Shown one piece after another: positions 1 to 5,051 of a DNA stretch of 25,255 nucleotides (the stretch's first letter is position 1; each line of letters begins with the position of its first letter). Both the position numbers and the translations under genes were made by a program. This DNA is from a virus: the IMG/VR virus record IMGVR_UViG_3300046009_007039, positions 1-25,255 of that record. One strand, 5' to 3'. A model generated the notes under the pieces. That model saw only the letters and a program-made list of their open reading frames with translations. It was not told the origin of the DNA and did no database searches.

Positions 1-147
1 AGGTTTTGGATTTTTACGAAGACTCTTCGCAATTTTTGTCTTTTGGTCGTCAGAAATAGATCTCACATTTGCGCAAGATCTAGAACAAAATAAACCAGAA
101 CCCAAAGAACCATTATGCTCTTTTTTACATATCTTGCATTCTATCAT
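1..147 (-). CDS. Partial zinc-finger protein, probable homing endonuclease N-terminus
   Basis: The gene starts with ATG at 147 behind a strong GGAGG and runs off the left edge after 49 codons. The N-terminus has four cysteines (residues 4, 7, 21, 25) in a C-x2-C...C-x3-C pattern followed by a Ser/Lys-rich segment. That is the usual N-terminal finger of phage HNH or GIY-type free-standing endonucleases. The gene at 12350-12973 begins with a similar finger. Base composition is much more AT-rich than the neighbours, which suggests lateral entry. A late-type promoter box and an RBS-hiding hairpin lie just upstream. The catalytic domain is outside the window, so the endonuclease call is inference. 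Confidence 0.6.
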   Translation of the reverse strand, partial: MIECKICKKEHNGSLGSGLFCSRSCANVRSISDDQKTKIAKSLRKNPKP

Positions 148-181
148 ATGCACCTCCAAACGATATTTATCGCAGGTGCAT
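148..181 (-). promoter_or_regulatory. RBS-sequestering hairpin with T4-like late promoter in its loop
   Basis: An 8-bp perfect stem (148-155 with 174-181) pairs away the GGAGG of the gene at 1-147. The loop carries GATAAATA (164-171, minus strand), a T4-type late promoter box. A read-through early transcript would fold and hide the RBS, whereas a late transcript starting near 157 would lack the distal arm. Phage T4 uses this logic for the I-TevI gene. The structure is seen; the control is inferred. Confidence 0.6.
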
Positions 182-227
182 TTTATGCTTGATATTTAAA
201 AGCATAGCAATCGCGTACGCGTTGTTC

Positions 228-518
228 TTAGAGGACCCCGTAGATCTCCGGTTCACGGAGAAGGAGGTACATGCCGCCTTCGATATTGATCTGTCGACTT
301 GCGACAGCCTGACGACTGAAGAGGACTTTGTCTCCGACCTGCACTCGGACAGGAACGTGAACACCGGCGTCATAGACACCATTGCCTACAGCCTCGACGG
401 TTCCAGTTTGAGTCGGACCTAACGATTGCGGATTCGCAATGAAGAGGCCAGACTCAAGTTGGTCTTTTTCTGCATCCGGTTTGATGATCAGACGATCGCC
501 GAGTGGCATGAATTTCAT
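228..518 (-). CDS. groES: GroES-like co-chaperonin
   Basis: A 96-residue protein of normal GroES length. It begins with the classic MKFMPLGDRLIIKP-type strand, has the mobile-loop region near residues 20-38 (ESGLFIANPQ), and continues with GTVEAVGNG and VGDKVLFSRQ beta-barrel segments. It would cap the host GroEL ring. T4 replaces host GroES with the dissimilar gp31 for capsid protein folding, whereas this phage carries a recognisable bacterial-type GroES, presumably for the same purpose. It sits downstream of the tRNA array with no promoter of its own visible, so it is probably transcribed through the tRNAs. Confidence 0.93.
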   Translation of the reverse strand: MKFMPLGDRLIIKPDAEKDQLESGLFIANPQSLGPTQTGTVEAVGNGVYDAGVHVPVRVQVGDKVLFSRQAVASRQINIEGGMYLLLREPEIYGVL

Positions 519-547
519 GTGTTGAATGTCCTATTGCTACGTCGAAA

Positions 548-624
548 TGGTGCCCCTGGAGAGATTCGAACTCCCAACATCTGCAGTCTGAGTGCAGCGA
601 CTCTACCAATTGGCCTACAGAGGC
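548..624 (-). tRNA. tRNA-Leu(CAG), class I shape
   Basis: Acceptor GCCTCTG/CAGGGGC, anticodon arm CTGCA-CTCAGAC-TGCAG, T-loop TTCGAAT, A73 and encoded CCA. The anticodon CAG reads Leu CUG. The variable loop is only 5 nt (ATGTT), although bacterial leucine tRNAs normally have a long variable arm. A sister gene with anticodon GAG lies at 3254-3330 and shares the D-arm and variable loop. Confidence 0.82.
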
Positions 625-631
625 ATGAAGA

Positions 632-719
632 TGGTGGGAGATGGAGGTAACGCTCCACTTGGCAACTTCCCGACTTATCAAGCCAAACGTTTTACAGACG
701 TCCGCCGGGGTCATCTCCC
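632..719 (-). tRNA. tRNA-Tyr(GTA) with shortened D region and non-canonical T-loop
   Basis: Acceptor GGGAGAT/ATCTCCC, A73 and encoded CCA. Anticodon arm GACGT-CTGTAAA-ACGTT gives GTA (Tyr). A long variable arm (TTGGC...GCCAA) fits tyrosine. Only about 10 nt separate the acceptor from the anticodon stem, so the D-arm is missing or collapsed. The T-loop is AGCGTTA instead of TTCRANN. Loss of both loops together removes the usual D-loop/T-loop contact. It may be a functional minimal tRNA or a decaying one. Confidence 0.62.
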
Positions 720-873
720 AAATTACGAATAAGAAATAGCGCTAATGGGATTATACTACTTAGCTCCACCATCCCGGAGCCGCATTCTTTCTTATTCACC
801 GACCGAAGCCGAAATTGAGAAGTCTCCAGAGTGAGTAGGCTTGGTGACCATCTGTCACTCTGAAGACCCTATG

Positions 874-945
874 TGGACCGACGGGGAATCGAACCCCGTC
901 TTCCTACTTGCAAGGCAGGAGTGCTACCGTTATCACTATCGGCCC
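874..945 (-). tRNA. tRNA-Ala(TGC)
   Basis: Acceptor GGGCCGA/TCGGTCC contains the G3:U70 wobble that is the alanine identity element. Anticodon loop CTTGCAA gives TGC, the T-loop is TTCGATT and the discriminator is A73. The 3' end is followed by CAT, so CCA is not encoded and must be added by a nucleotidyltransferase. Confidence 0.9.
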
Positions 946-1019
946 AAAACTTGGCCCAGTACTCTCACCGGTGTCACGCCTAACGCTGACGTTTACGTCT
1001 CTGCAGAGAGTTACTTATC

Positions 1020-1271
1020 CTACGCGGCCTTGAGGACCGCCAGACCATCGTGAGCAAGCAGGAAGTTGCTCATCGAGATGGCCAGGTTCTGGGTCGACCG
1101 AGCCGACCGAACCATGGTGTTCGCCTTCGCGACGTTCGCAGGCCGGGCGCCTTCGGCAGCCTCGATGGCCTTGATCGCAAGGTTCTTGGCGAACTGCAGA
1201 TCACTTGTTGCAGCGACTTCGCGGACCATGTCCATCGTGAAGAAACCGAACTGATTCGAACTGCTAGGCAT
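1020..1271 (-). CDS. Small conserved-looking helical protein, unknown function
   Basis: An 83-residue protein starting at MPSSSNQFGFF. This start was chosen because AGGAG lies about 8 nt upstream; a longer frame upstream has no RBS. The sequence is Ala-rich and looks all-helical (residues 15-80), with no cysteine, signal peptide or membrane segment. It lies between tRNA-Glu upstream and tRNA-Ala downstream, with strong coding bias and normal composition. I do not recognise the family. Confidence 0.75.
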   Translation of the reverse strand: MPSSSNQFGFFTMDMVREVAATSDLQFAKNLAIKAIEAAEGARPANVAKANTMVRSARSTQNLAISMSNFLLAHDGLAVLKAA

Positions 1272-1353
1272 TTGATATCTCCTCTTTTCGACTATGACAT
1301 CATAACACGTCGGTCGCCAAAAGAAACAGCCCAACAGAATTATTTTAGTATGT

Positions 1354-1431
1354 TGGTAGCGCTAGAGGGCCTCGAACCCTCATCTCGCAGGTGAAAGCTG
1401 CGAATCCTAAGCCAGGTTAGACGATAGCGCC
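1354..1431 (-). tRNA. tRNA-Glu(TTC)
   Basis: Acceptor GGCGCTA/TAGCGCT, D-arm of the GTCTAACC type usual for Glu, anticodon arm CGCAG-CTTTCAC-CTGCG, T-loop TTCGAGG, A73 and encoded CCA. It pairs with a second glutamate gene, anticodon CTC, at 3168-3239. Confidence 0.93.
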
Positions 1432-1438
1432 GTAATAA

Positions 1439-1513
1439 TGGTCAGGGCGGAGAATTTTGAAATCTCGACCCCCGGTTTCCAAAACCGGTACTCTGCCTCT
1501 GAGCTACACCCTG
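1439..1513 (-). tRNA. tRNA-Pro(TGG)
   Basis: Acceptor CAGGGTG/CGCCCTG with the C1:G72 pair typical of proline, anticodon arm CCGGT-TTTGGAA-ACCGG, A73 and encoded CCA. The T-loop is TTCAAAA and the last T-stem pair is a U-U mismatch, slightly unusual. Confidence 0.9.
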
Positions 1514-1521
1514 ACATAAAA

Positions 1522-1596
1522 TGGAGAGACTAGAGGGACTCGAACCCTCGACTTCTGGATGGCAACCAGATGTGTTCCCACTAGCACCATAGTCTC
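1522..1596 (-). tRNA. tRNA-Gly(GCC)
   Basis: Acceptor GAGACTA/TAGTCTC, anticodon arm TCTGG-TTGCCAT-CCAGA, T-loop TTCGAGT, U73 and encoded CCA. Confidence 0.93.
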
Positions 1597-1600
1597 ATAT

Positions 1601-1675
1601 TGGAGTTCCAGGAGGGAATCGAACCCTCATTCTCGGTTTTGCAGACCGGCGTGTAACCACTCCACGCACTGGAAC
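1601..1675 (-). tRNA. tRNA-Cys(GCA)
   Basis: Acceptor GTTCCAG/CTGGAAC with U73 (cysteine identity) and encoded CCA. Anticodon loop CTGCAAA gives GCA. The outermost anticodon-stem pair is C-A. T-loop TTCGATT. Confidence 0.92.
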
Positions 1676-1679
1676 ATTG

Positions 1680-2096
1680 TTATTTCGGATGGTACTTAAT
1701 CTTGTAACCATCAATCTTTGATCCACCGTGGTCTTCAAAACCGTGGCGAACATACCAATTTTTCAACCTCTCAGTGTGGCGACGGTTTTCGTACGCGTCG
1801 GCGACTCCGCTGATAGGCACCTTATGTTTGTCCGACAGCTTGGTAAGGTGCTTAAGCGCTTTACCACCGTCTCCCTTGCCTCTGTCATGCGACTGTATGT
1901 CGTGTAGATGGATACCATCTGGACCAGGCGAAACGTGAACGGCTGTCTTACCGATAACCCGCAGGCGGTCGTTCATCGGATGCGGCTTTGAAGAAGCATG
2001 GAGATCATCCATGAACTTCTGAGCAGCTCCTTTATGAGTACCTCCTCCAAGACGAAGGACAAAGGTCTCATTCACAAACTGTCGGTATGTAATCAT
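1680..2096 (-). CDS. GNAT-family N-acetyltransferase-like protein
   Basis: A 138-residue protein starting at MITYRQFV. The open frame extends upstream through tRNA-Trp, so the longer start is rejected. The internal ATG has AGGAG 8 nt upstream. The C-terminal part has a GKGDGGKAL segment (acetyl-CoA pyrophosphate loop, around residue 80) and a WYVRHGFED segment near the C-terminus, typical of GNAT acetyltransferases. Substrate unknown. It sits alone between tRNA-Cys and tRNA-Trp behind a hairpin with a late promoter, like a mobile or late-expressed accessory gene. Confidence 0.68.
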   Translation of the reverse strand: MITYRQFVNETFVLRLGGGTHKGAAQKFMDDLHASSKPHPMNDRLRVIGKTAVHVSPGPDGIHLHDIQSHDRGKGDGGKALKHLTKLSDKHKVPISGVADAYENRRHTERLKNWYVRHGFEDHGGSKIDGYKIKYHPK

Positions 2097-2103
2097 TGTT
2101 CGC

Positions 2104-2130
2104 GCTCCTTCACTGTATTTATGAAGGAGC
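2104..2130 (-). promoter_or_regulatory. RBS-hiding hairpin with late-type promoter in the loop
   Basis: A 9-bp perfect inverted repeat (2104-2112 with 2122-2130) buries the AGGAG of the GNAT gene. Its loop and distal arm carry CATAAATA (2116-2123, minus), a T4-like late promoter. Transcripts started there would lose the 5' arm and free the RBS. The arrangement matches the hairpin before the gene at 1-147. Confidence 0.62.
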
Positions 2131-2134
2131 AAAA

Positions 2135-2208
2135 TGGCACCAGTGCCGGGAATCGAACCCGAGACTTCTAGGTTTTGGAGGCCTGAGGGCAACCACTGCC
2201 GCACTGGT
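2135..2208 (-). tRNA. tRNA-Trp(CCA)
   Basis: Acceptor ACCAGTG/CACTGGT, G73 (Trp identity) and encoded CCA. Anticodon loop CTCCAAA is identical to the standard tryptophan loop. A C31-A39 mismatch weakens the anticodon stem. T-loop TTCGATT. Confidence 0.88.
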
Positions 2209-2213
2209 AAAAA

Positions 2214-2301
2214 TGGAGAACGTGGTGAGATTCGAACTCACGATGTGCTTTCGCAAACGGATTAAGAGCCCGTCCCAGTCGACCGCTATGGTAACACGTC
2301 C
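2214..2301 (-). tRNA. tRNA with Lys anticodon (CTT) on a class II body
   Basis: Acceptor GGACGTG/CACGTTC, anticodon arm ACGGG-CTCTTAA-TCCGT (anticodon CTT, Lys AAG), T-loop TTCGAAT, U73 and encoded CCA. The variable region is 15 nt and folds as TGC-GAAA-GCA, a class II feature normally restricted to Leu, Ser and Tyr. The anticodon loop is exactly what a lysine tRNA should have. The charged amino acid is therefore uncertain. Confidence 0.75.
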
Positions 2302-2307
2302 ATGAAT

Positions 2308-2383
2308 TGGTCCCTTAGAGGAGAATTGAACTCCCCGTCATCCGCCTGACAAGCGGCTCCCGTCACCAGCTGGGTCCTAAGGG
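2308..2383 (-). tRNA. tRNA-Asp(GTC)
   Basis: Acceptor CCCTTAG/CTAAGGG, D-stem CCC/GGG, anticodon loop TTGTCAG gives GTC, T-loop TTCAATT and encoded CCA. The C1:G72 pair and A73 differ from bacterial tRNA-Asp (G1:C72, G73), so charging by the host AspRS may be weak. Confidence 0.82.
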
Positions 2384-2390
2384 TTAATGG

Positions 2391-2487
2391 TGGTGTGTCG
2401 TCAGTGGATTTGAACCACCCGGACTGCCGGCCTAAGAAGAGTCCTCAGTCTCTGCTTAGGCCGGCAGCCAGCACCAAGATACGACAC
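2391..2487 (-). tRNA. Aberrant tRNA-like gene with an 18-bp-class central hairpin
   Basis: Acceptor GTGTCGT/ACGACAC, A73, encoded CCA and a normal T-arm (GGTGG-TTCAAAT-CCACT) mark it as a tRNA. Instead of separate anticodon and variable arms it has one 13-bp perfect stem (2424-2436 with 2455-2467) continued by four further pairs to an 8-nt loop reading ACTGAGGA. One extra nucleotide lies between T-stem and acceptor. If the loop acts as an anticodon loop, GAG (Leu) is possible. It could be a tRNA with an inserted helix, a tRNA-like regulatory RNA, or a pseudogene. Confidence 0.55.
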
Positions 2488-2494
2488 ATAGTAT

Positions 2495-3130
2495 TTAGTC
2501 GTAGTACGGAATGGTCGAAGGCTTGGCCTTCTTGTCTCCCCAAACCGTGACATGATTGTATGGTTGGCCGCCGTGAAGACCTTTACCAGTGTGTGTAGTA
2601 ACATGAATGCGACCGCCGTTGGCGTGCGTATATCTGTGCGACACTGCTGCTTTATCCCACGTGTCACCATTCGTTTCGTGTTCCCATCCATTAGACACTA
2701 GATGGTTGTGCAGACTTGCCAGATTTTTGTGGCTTATAGAATGCTCTAGACTTCTATGATCCGCGTAGGGGTTACTGGCGACGTAGCTTCTTTCCTTCTT
2801 TGCGCCAAAATGCTTAATGATAGCATTCGAGACCTTTGCCGCATTATGGACAGTCGGAACCACAGCAGTCGTCTCAGCGAGGACTCGCTGAATGTATGCC
2901 ACCCGCGATTCTTGAACCAGGTCTTTATGTGGAAGCACCGCCTTTTTTCCAGAATCAAAGGTTACATGATAGTGCCGACCGTACGCGTGCGAAACAATTT
3001 TTCCGCTGCCGTGCTGGTTGTGTCTAACTCGGTCACCGTGGTCGTACGCATAAAAAACTTGGTGTCTTTTCGTGCCCACTTCTCCAAAAGTGTCGGAAAA
3101 TACGGCGCTCGGATTATATTCTTTAGGCAT
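2495..3130 (-). CDS. KOW/tudor-like N-terminal protein, unknown function
   Basis: A 211-residue protein. Residues about 30-70 (GDRVRHNQHGSGKIV...VTFDSGKKAVLPHKDL) look like the small beta-barrel (KOW/tudor, DUF3553-like) that binds nucleic acid or protein. Residues about 130-205 form a His- and Asn-rich alpha/beta part that I do not recognise. The start is ATG at 3130 with GGAG 7 nt upstream. The RBS can pair with CTCC to form a small hairpin whose loop is TATAATAAT. It is flanked by tRNA genes. Coding bias is normal. Confidence 0.72.
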   Translation of the reverse strand: MPKEYNPSAVFSDTFGEVGTKRHQVFYAYDHGDRVRHNQHGSGKIVSHAYGRHYHVTFDSGKKAVLPHKDLVQESRVAYIQRVLAETTAVVPTVHNAAKVSNAIIKHFGAKKERSYVASNPYADHRSLEHSISHKNLASLHNHLVSNGWEHETNGDTWDKAAVSHRYTHANGGRIHVTTHTGKGLHGGQPYNHVTVWGDKKAKPSTIPYYD

Positions 3131-3137
3131 AGACCAT

Positions 3138-3164
3138 CTCCATTATTATAGGAGTTATTTATTT
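3138..3164 (-). promoter_or_regulatory. Short RBS hairpin and late-like A/T box
   Basis: GGAG of the downstream gene (3138-3141 on the map) can pair with 3151-3154 around a 9-nt A/T loop (TATAATAAT on the minus strand). A second box ATAAATAA lies just upstream. It resembles the promoter-in-hairpin layout at 148-181 and 2104-2130, but the stem is only 4 bp. Confidence 0.35.
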
Positions 3165-3167
3165 TGA

Positions 3168-3239
3168 AGAGCACGACGGTGTCGATCCGTCTTCTCCGCG
3201 CTGAGAACGCGGTATCCTAGCCAGCGTAGACGAGTGCTC
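3168..3239 (-). tRNA. tRNA-Glu(CTC)
   Basis: Acceptor GAGCACT/CGTGCTC with one terminal mismatch, Glu-type D-arm and anticodon arm CCGCG-TTCTCAG-CGCGG (anticodon CTC). The T-loop is ATCGACA, with A54 instead of T54. CCA is not encoded (the 3' end is TTCA). Confidence 0.85.
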
Positions 3240-3253
3240 CAAACTCTATATAA

Positions 3254-3330
3254 TGGTGCCCATGGAGGGACTCGAACCCCCAACATCTAGGCTCTCGACC
3301 TAGCGACTCTACCAATTGGTCTACATGGGC
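3254..3330 (-). tRNA. tRNA-Leu(GAG), class I shape, C33
   Basis: Acceptor GCCCATG/CATGGGC, anticodon stem CTAGG/CCTAG, loop TCGAGAG (anticodon GAG), T-loop TTCGAGT, A73 and encoded CCA. The nearly universal U33 is C. The variable loop is 5 nt. It is a close relative of the CAG gene at 548-624. Confidence 0.8.
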
Positions 3331-3370
3331 ATGTAGCTTTCACAGAGTGAATTTATCTGTCCGTCCCATA

Positions 3371-3417
3371 CTGGTGATTACCGATCAACCGCCTCGGGCG
3401 GCTATCGTATTAACCAG
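3371..3417 (-). other. Structured intergenic element
   Basis: A compact dyad: CTGGT (3371-3375) pairs with ACCAG (3413-3417), then GAT/ATC, then a strong CCGCC/GGCGG hairpin in the centre. Two A-rich internal-loop strands (TAATAC and GTAATC on the minus strand) face each other. No T-run follows, so it is not an obvious terminator. It lies between tRNA-Ser(GGA) and tRNA-Leu(GAG), and may be a processing element or an unrecognised small RNA. Confidence 0.4.
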
Positions 3418-3451
3418 CGGTGACAACAGAGTTCATTGACTCTGTGAACTG

Positions 3452-3540
3452 TGGCGGTGTAGGAGGGGGTCGATCCCTATGCCTTAGAGGCACCACCTGC
3501 TTTCCAAGCAGGGACGGAGGCCGCTCCGCTTCTCTACACC
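3452..3540 (-). tRNA. tRNA-Ser(GGA)
   Basis: Acceptor GGTGTAG/CTACACC, G73 (Ser identity), encoded CCA, anticodon arm CCTGC-TTGGAAA-GCAGG and a long variable arm. T-loop ATCGACC has A54. First of three consecutive serine tRNAs that together read all six serine codons. Confidence 0.9.
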
Positions 3541-3546
3541 ATATAG

Positions 3547-3635
3547 TGGAGGCAAGATGTGGTCTCGATCCACAGCCGCTTGAGCGACCCGACGGTTTAG
3601 CAAACCGCGTCAGCACCCCGGCTGATTATCCTGCC
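3547..3635 (-). tRNA. tRNA-Ser(GCT)
   Basis: Acceptor GGCAGGA/TCTTGCC, anticodon loop TTGCTAA (GCT), long variable arm ending CAAGCGGC, T-loop ATCGAGA (A54) and encoded CCA. The discriminator is U73, not the G73 expected for serine. Confidence 0.87.
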
Positions 3636-3639
3636 AAAT

Positions 3640-3723
3640 TGGCAGCGCGTAATGGACTCGAACCATCAACCTTTCGGTTGGCCGGGTTTTCAAGACCCGT
3701 TCGCACCCTGTGCGCTACACGCT
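3640..3723 (-). tRNA. tRNA-Ser(TGA)
   Basis: Acceptor AGCGTGT/ACGCGCT, G73, encoded CCA, anticodon arm CGGGT-CTTGAAA-ACCCG, variable arm CCAACC-GAAA-GGTTG and T-loop TTCGAGT. Standard class II serine tRNA. Confidence 0.92.
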
Positions 3724-3734
3724 ATGTTGTCCGA

Positions 3735-3960
3735 ACTCTTTACTAGACCACGGTTCTTGTCCGAGTCACCTTCTTCCGAAGAAGTTAGGAGGCCAGTCGG
3801 GAGCCAATGTCCTTGCGGACAGTATTCTCGTGGAGGGCAAGAGCTCTAAAGCAGACTCTCTCCACTGAGTTCCCCAGCAAAAGGATCAACACGCTGGTCA
3901 CACTCGTCTTATCCGATACTTTGTTGGGCCACCTGATTTCTCAGCGCCTCGGAAGCAAAA
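3735..3960 (-). other. Hairpin-rich stretch without a gene
   Basis: No credible reading frame or canonical tRNA. On the minus strand it holds TGTCC-GCAA-GGACA (3808-3821, a GNRA tetraloop), a CTTC-TTCG-GAAG hairpin (3770-3784) and a GTGGAG/CTCCAC stem (3830-3835 with 3860-3865). These point to structured RNA, either a small non-coding RNA or decayed tRNA genes. I cannot assign it. Confidence 0.35.
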
Positions 3961-3965
3961 CTCCA

Positions 3966-4036
3966 AATCCACGGGAGGAATCGAACCTCCATCTGGGCCT
4001 TGAACGACCCTGTCCTATCCATTAGACGACGCGAAA
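3966..4036 (-). tRNA. Degenerate tRNA-like gene, Glu-type body
   Basis: The D-arm GTCTAATGGATAGGAC and T-arm GGAGG-TTCGATT-CCTCC are canonical. The acceptor pairs TTTCGCG with CGTGGAT with one mismatch. The anticodon arm is one nucleotide short: a 5-bp stem GGGTC/GGCCC closes a 6-nt loop GTTCAA. The likely ancestral anticodon is TTC (Glu) or TCA. CCA is not encoded. Probably decaying or a non-decoding tRNA. Confidence 0.5.
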
Positions 4037-4189
4037 CAAGAGACTTTGACTAACCGTTGTCCAGACGGTCGATATGGGTCTCAAGGAAGTGAACGACTAG
4101 GTGGACCAGGGATCCTTGGGAGAATCCCACCCCAACCGTTCAAGATAACAATGGACTTACCGGCTCAGCGCCGCGCCTTGAAAAAACAG

Positions 4190-4260
4190 ACCCAAGAGAG
4201 GGACTCGAACCCTCTACCTAACCCCCGCCAAAGAGCTCTTTGCAGTTGGCGCTACACAGA
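4190..4260 (-). tRNA. Aberrant tRNA-like sequence with a normal T-arm
   Basis: A canonical T-arm (GAGGG-TTCGAGT-CCCTC, 4198-4214) is followed by TCTTGGG as the 3' acceptor strand. The expected anticodon arm is replaced by a CGCCAA/TTGGCG stem around a 14-nt loop that contains CTGCAAA and the palindrome AGAGCTCT. No clear 5' acceptor partner is present. A T6 run lies just downstream. Either a pseudo-tRNA or a tRNA with an enlarged anticodon loop. Confidence 0.35.
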
Positions 4261-4276
4261 CTCAGTTCACCTGACT

Positions 4277-4377
4277 TCGGTCTTGCTTGATCCCATCGAT
4301 GATCCGCGTGAGATCACCAAGGTTCCTGAAATATCGACGCCCTATAGAATAGGTCCGATGGGATCAAGTAAGACCGA
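4277..4377 (-). repeat. Long inverted repeat, 22-bp stem enclosing two small hairpins
   Basis: Arms 4277-4298 and 4356-4377 are complementary over 22 bases with one G-U. The 57-nt interior contains TGATC-7 nt-GATCA (4301-4317) and CCTAT-AGA-ATAGG hairpins. Long perfect duplexes in phage transcripts are typical RNase III processing sites. It lies just below promoter 4401-4428, so it would be the 5' leader of the tRNA transcript. Confidence 0.6.
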
Positions 4378-4400
4378 TGCTGTATCAGCATCATGAAGAT

Positions 4401-4428
4401 ATTCTATCACAACCAGCGGTGTTGTAAA
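4401..4428 (-). promoter_or_regulatory. Early-type phage promoter
   Basis: TTTACA (-35, 4423-4428), a 16-nt spacer ending TGTGA, and TAGAAT (-10, 4401-4406). Same design as six other sites in the window. It would drive the tRNA array toward 548. Confidence 0.75.
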
Positions 4429-4450
4429 CTGCCTTCGTAGAAATTATTTG

Positions 4451-4526
4451 GCTTGGTGGCCGGATTCGAACCAGCATTTCTAGCCTCGTAATGGCTAGCG
4501 TCTTGCACAAATTAGACGACATCAAG
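4451..4526 (-). tRNA. tRNA-Val(TAC) with a 6-bp anticodon stem
   Basis: Acceptor CTTGATG/CACCAAG, D-stem GTCT/AGAC, T-arm GCTGG-TTCGAAT-CCGGC. The anticodon arm is CTAGCC-ATTACGA-GGCTAG: a 7-nt loop with anticodon TAC, but a 6-bp stem, two nucleotides longer in total than normal. CCA is not encoded. Confidence 0.75.
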
Positions 4527-4531
4527 ATGGG

Positions 4532-4599
4532 AGCAGGGGCCAGAGTCGCGCTGACGGAGTTCGGGTTATGAGCCCAAATGGGATACTCATCCACCCTGC
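4532..4599 (-). tRNA. Possible tRNA-Met(CAT), minimal D-arm
   Basis: Acceptor GCAGGG/CCCTGC, anticodon arm TTGGG-CTCATAA-CCCGA (CAT), and a D-arm reduced to GGAT-GAGT-ATCC. The T-arm is irregular (GTC-AGCGC-GAC with a bulge). CCA is not cleanly encoded. It adjoins a second CAT gene at 4605-4675. Could be a pseudogene. Confidence 0.5.
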
Positions 4600-4604
4600 A
4601 TAAT

Positions 4605-4675
4605 TGGGGGTCGACGAAGGTAACGCTCCTTCTCTAGGGATTTATGAGACCCCCGCCTAGTCTTCTAGGCCGACC
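4605..4675 (-). tRNA. tRNA-Met(CAT) with non-canonical D- and T-loops
   Basis: Acceptor GGTCGGC/GTCGACC, anticodon arm GGGGT-CTCATAA-ATCCC and encoded CCA after C73. The D-arm is CTAG-AAGA-CTAG with no GG, and the T-arm is GAAGG-AGCGTTA-CCTTC. The paired stems are perfect, so it is not simple decay. The total of 71 nt including CCA is short. The same T-loop occurs in the Tyr gene at 632-719. Confidence 0.65.
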
Positions 4676-4681
4676 AGAGAT

Positions 4682-4715
4682 GGAGACACAAGAGGTCGGA
4701 ACCCCAGGTGTCTCC
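4682..4715 (-). other. tRNA-like minihelix (acceptor plus T-arm only)
   Basis: An 8-bp perfect stem (4682-4689 with 4708-4715) encloses 18 nt that form a T-arm-like hairpin with loop TTCCGAC. It looks like a tRNA from which the D and anticodon arms have been deleted. Function unknown. Confidence 0.4.
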
Positions 4716-4754
4716 ACCATAGTTAGTCAAACAAAATTGACGATGTCAAAGACC

Positions 4755-4783
4755 AAAAAAGCGGAAACCTTACGGTTCCCGCT
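4755..4783 (-). terminator. Intrinsic terminator
   Basis: A 10-bp stem (AGCGGGAACC with GGTTTCCGCT, one G-U) with a GTAA loop followed by six T on the minus strand. It ends the short unit containing tRNA-Ile, tRNA-Phe and the small gene at 4816-4956, insulating it from the tRNAs below. Confidence 0.9.
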
Positions 4784-4815
4784 TCTCTGAAGAAATTCAG
4801 ATGTAGTGAGAACGC

Positions 4816-4956
4816 TTAGATTTTGGATCCTCCATCCGAAGATGGCTTGGAGGGCTTAAGACCGCCGACGGCCTGTTCGAGGCACGCACTGGTCATGGCA
4901 AGACGAAGATCGTCCCATCCTTCCATAGACCAATAATGTGACTCTCGATGTGCCAA
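4816..4956 (-). CDS. Small protein, TTG start, unknown
   Basis: A 46-residue frame beginning MAHRESHYWSMEGWDDL and ending in a Lys/Pro/Ser/Gly-rich tail. A TTG start is chosen because AGGAG lies 6 nt upstream; the internal ATG has no RBS. It is placed between tRNA-Phe and a terminator in the same unit. The central part (LAMTSACLEQAVGGL) looks helical. No family recognised. Confidence 0.65.
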   Translation of the reverse strand: MAHRESHYWSMEGWDDLRLAMTSACLEQAVGGLKPSKPSSDGGSKI

Positions 4957-4974
4957 GGCACTCTCCTATTAAAA

Positions 4975-5050
4975 TGGTACCATGTAACGGGATCGCACCG
5001 TTATCTTCGGGATTTCAAGCCGATGTGAGCCCTAGCTTCACCAACATGGT
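4975..5050 (-). tRNA. tRNA-Phe(GAA) with non-canonical T-loop
   Basis: Acceptor ACCATGT/ACATGGT, A73, encoded CCA, D-stem GTGA/TCAC and anticodon arm TCGGC-TTGAAAT-CCCGA (GAA). C31-C39 is a mismatch. The T-arm AACGG-TGCGATC-CCGTT has perfect stems but a TGCGATC loop lacking U55. Confidence 0.78.
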
Positions 5051-5051
5051 A

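Noticed and set aside
818-852. 8-bp inverted repeat CAGAGTGA/TCACTCTG as a tRNA
   Set aside because: The 20-nt interior lacks a T-loop or anticodon loop. It may be a processing stem, but I cannot assign a gene to the 720-873 interval.
957-1019. A third AGCGTTA loop (981-987) as a possible tRNA
   Set aside because: The flanking T-like stem is imperfect and the required 5' acceptor would fall inside the gene at 1020-1271. No anticodon arm fits.
1680-2204. Longer start for the GNAT gene
   Set aside because: The extra 36 codons run through tRNA-Trp and the regulatory hairpin. The internal ATG at 2096 has a good RBS.
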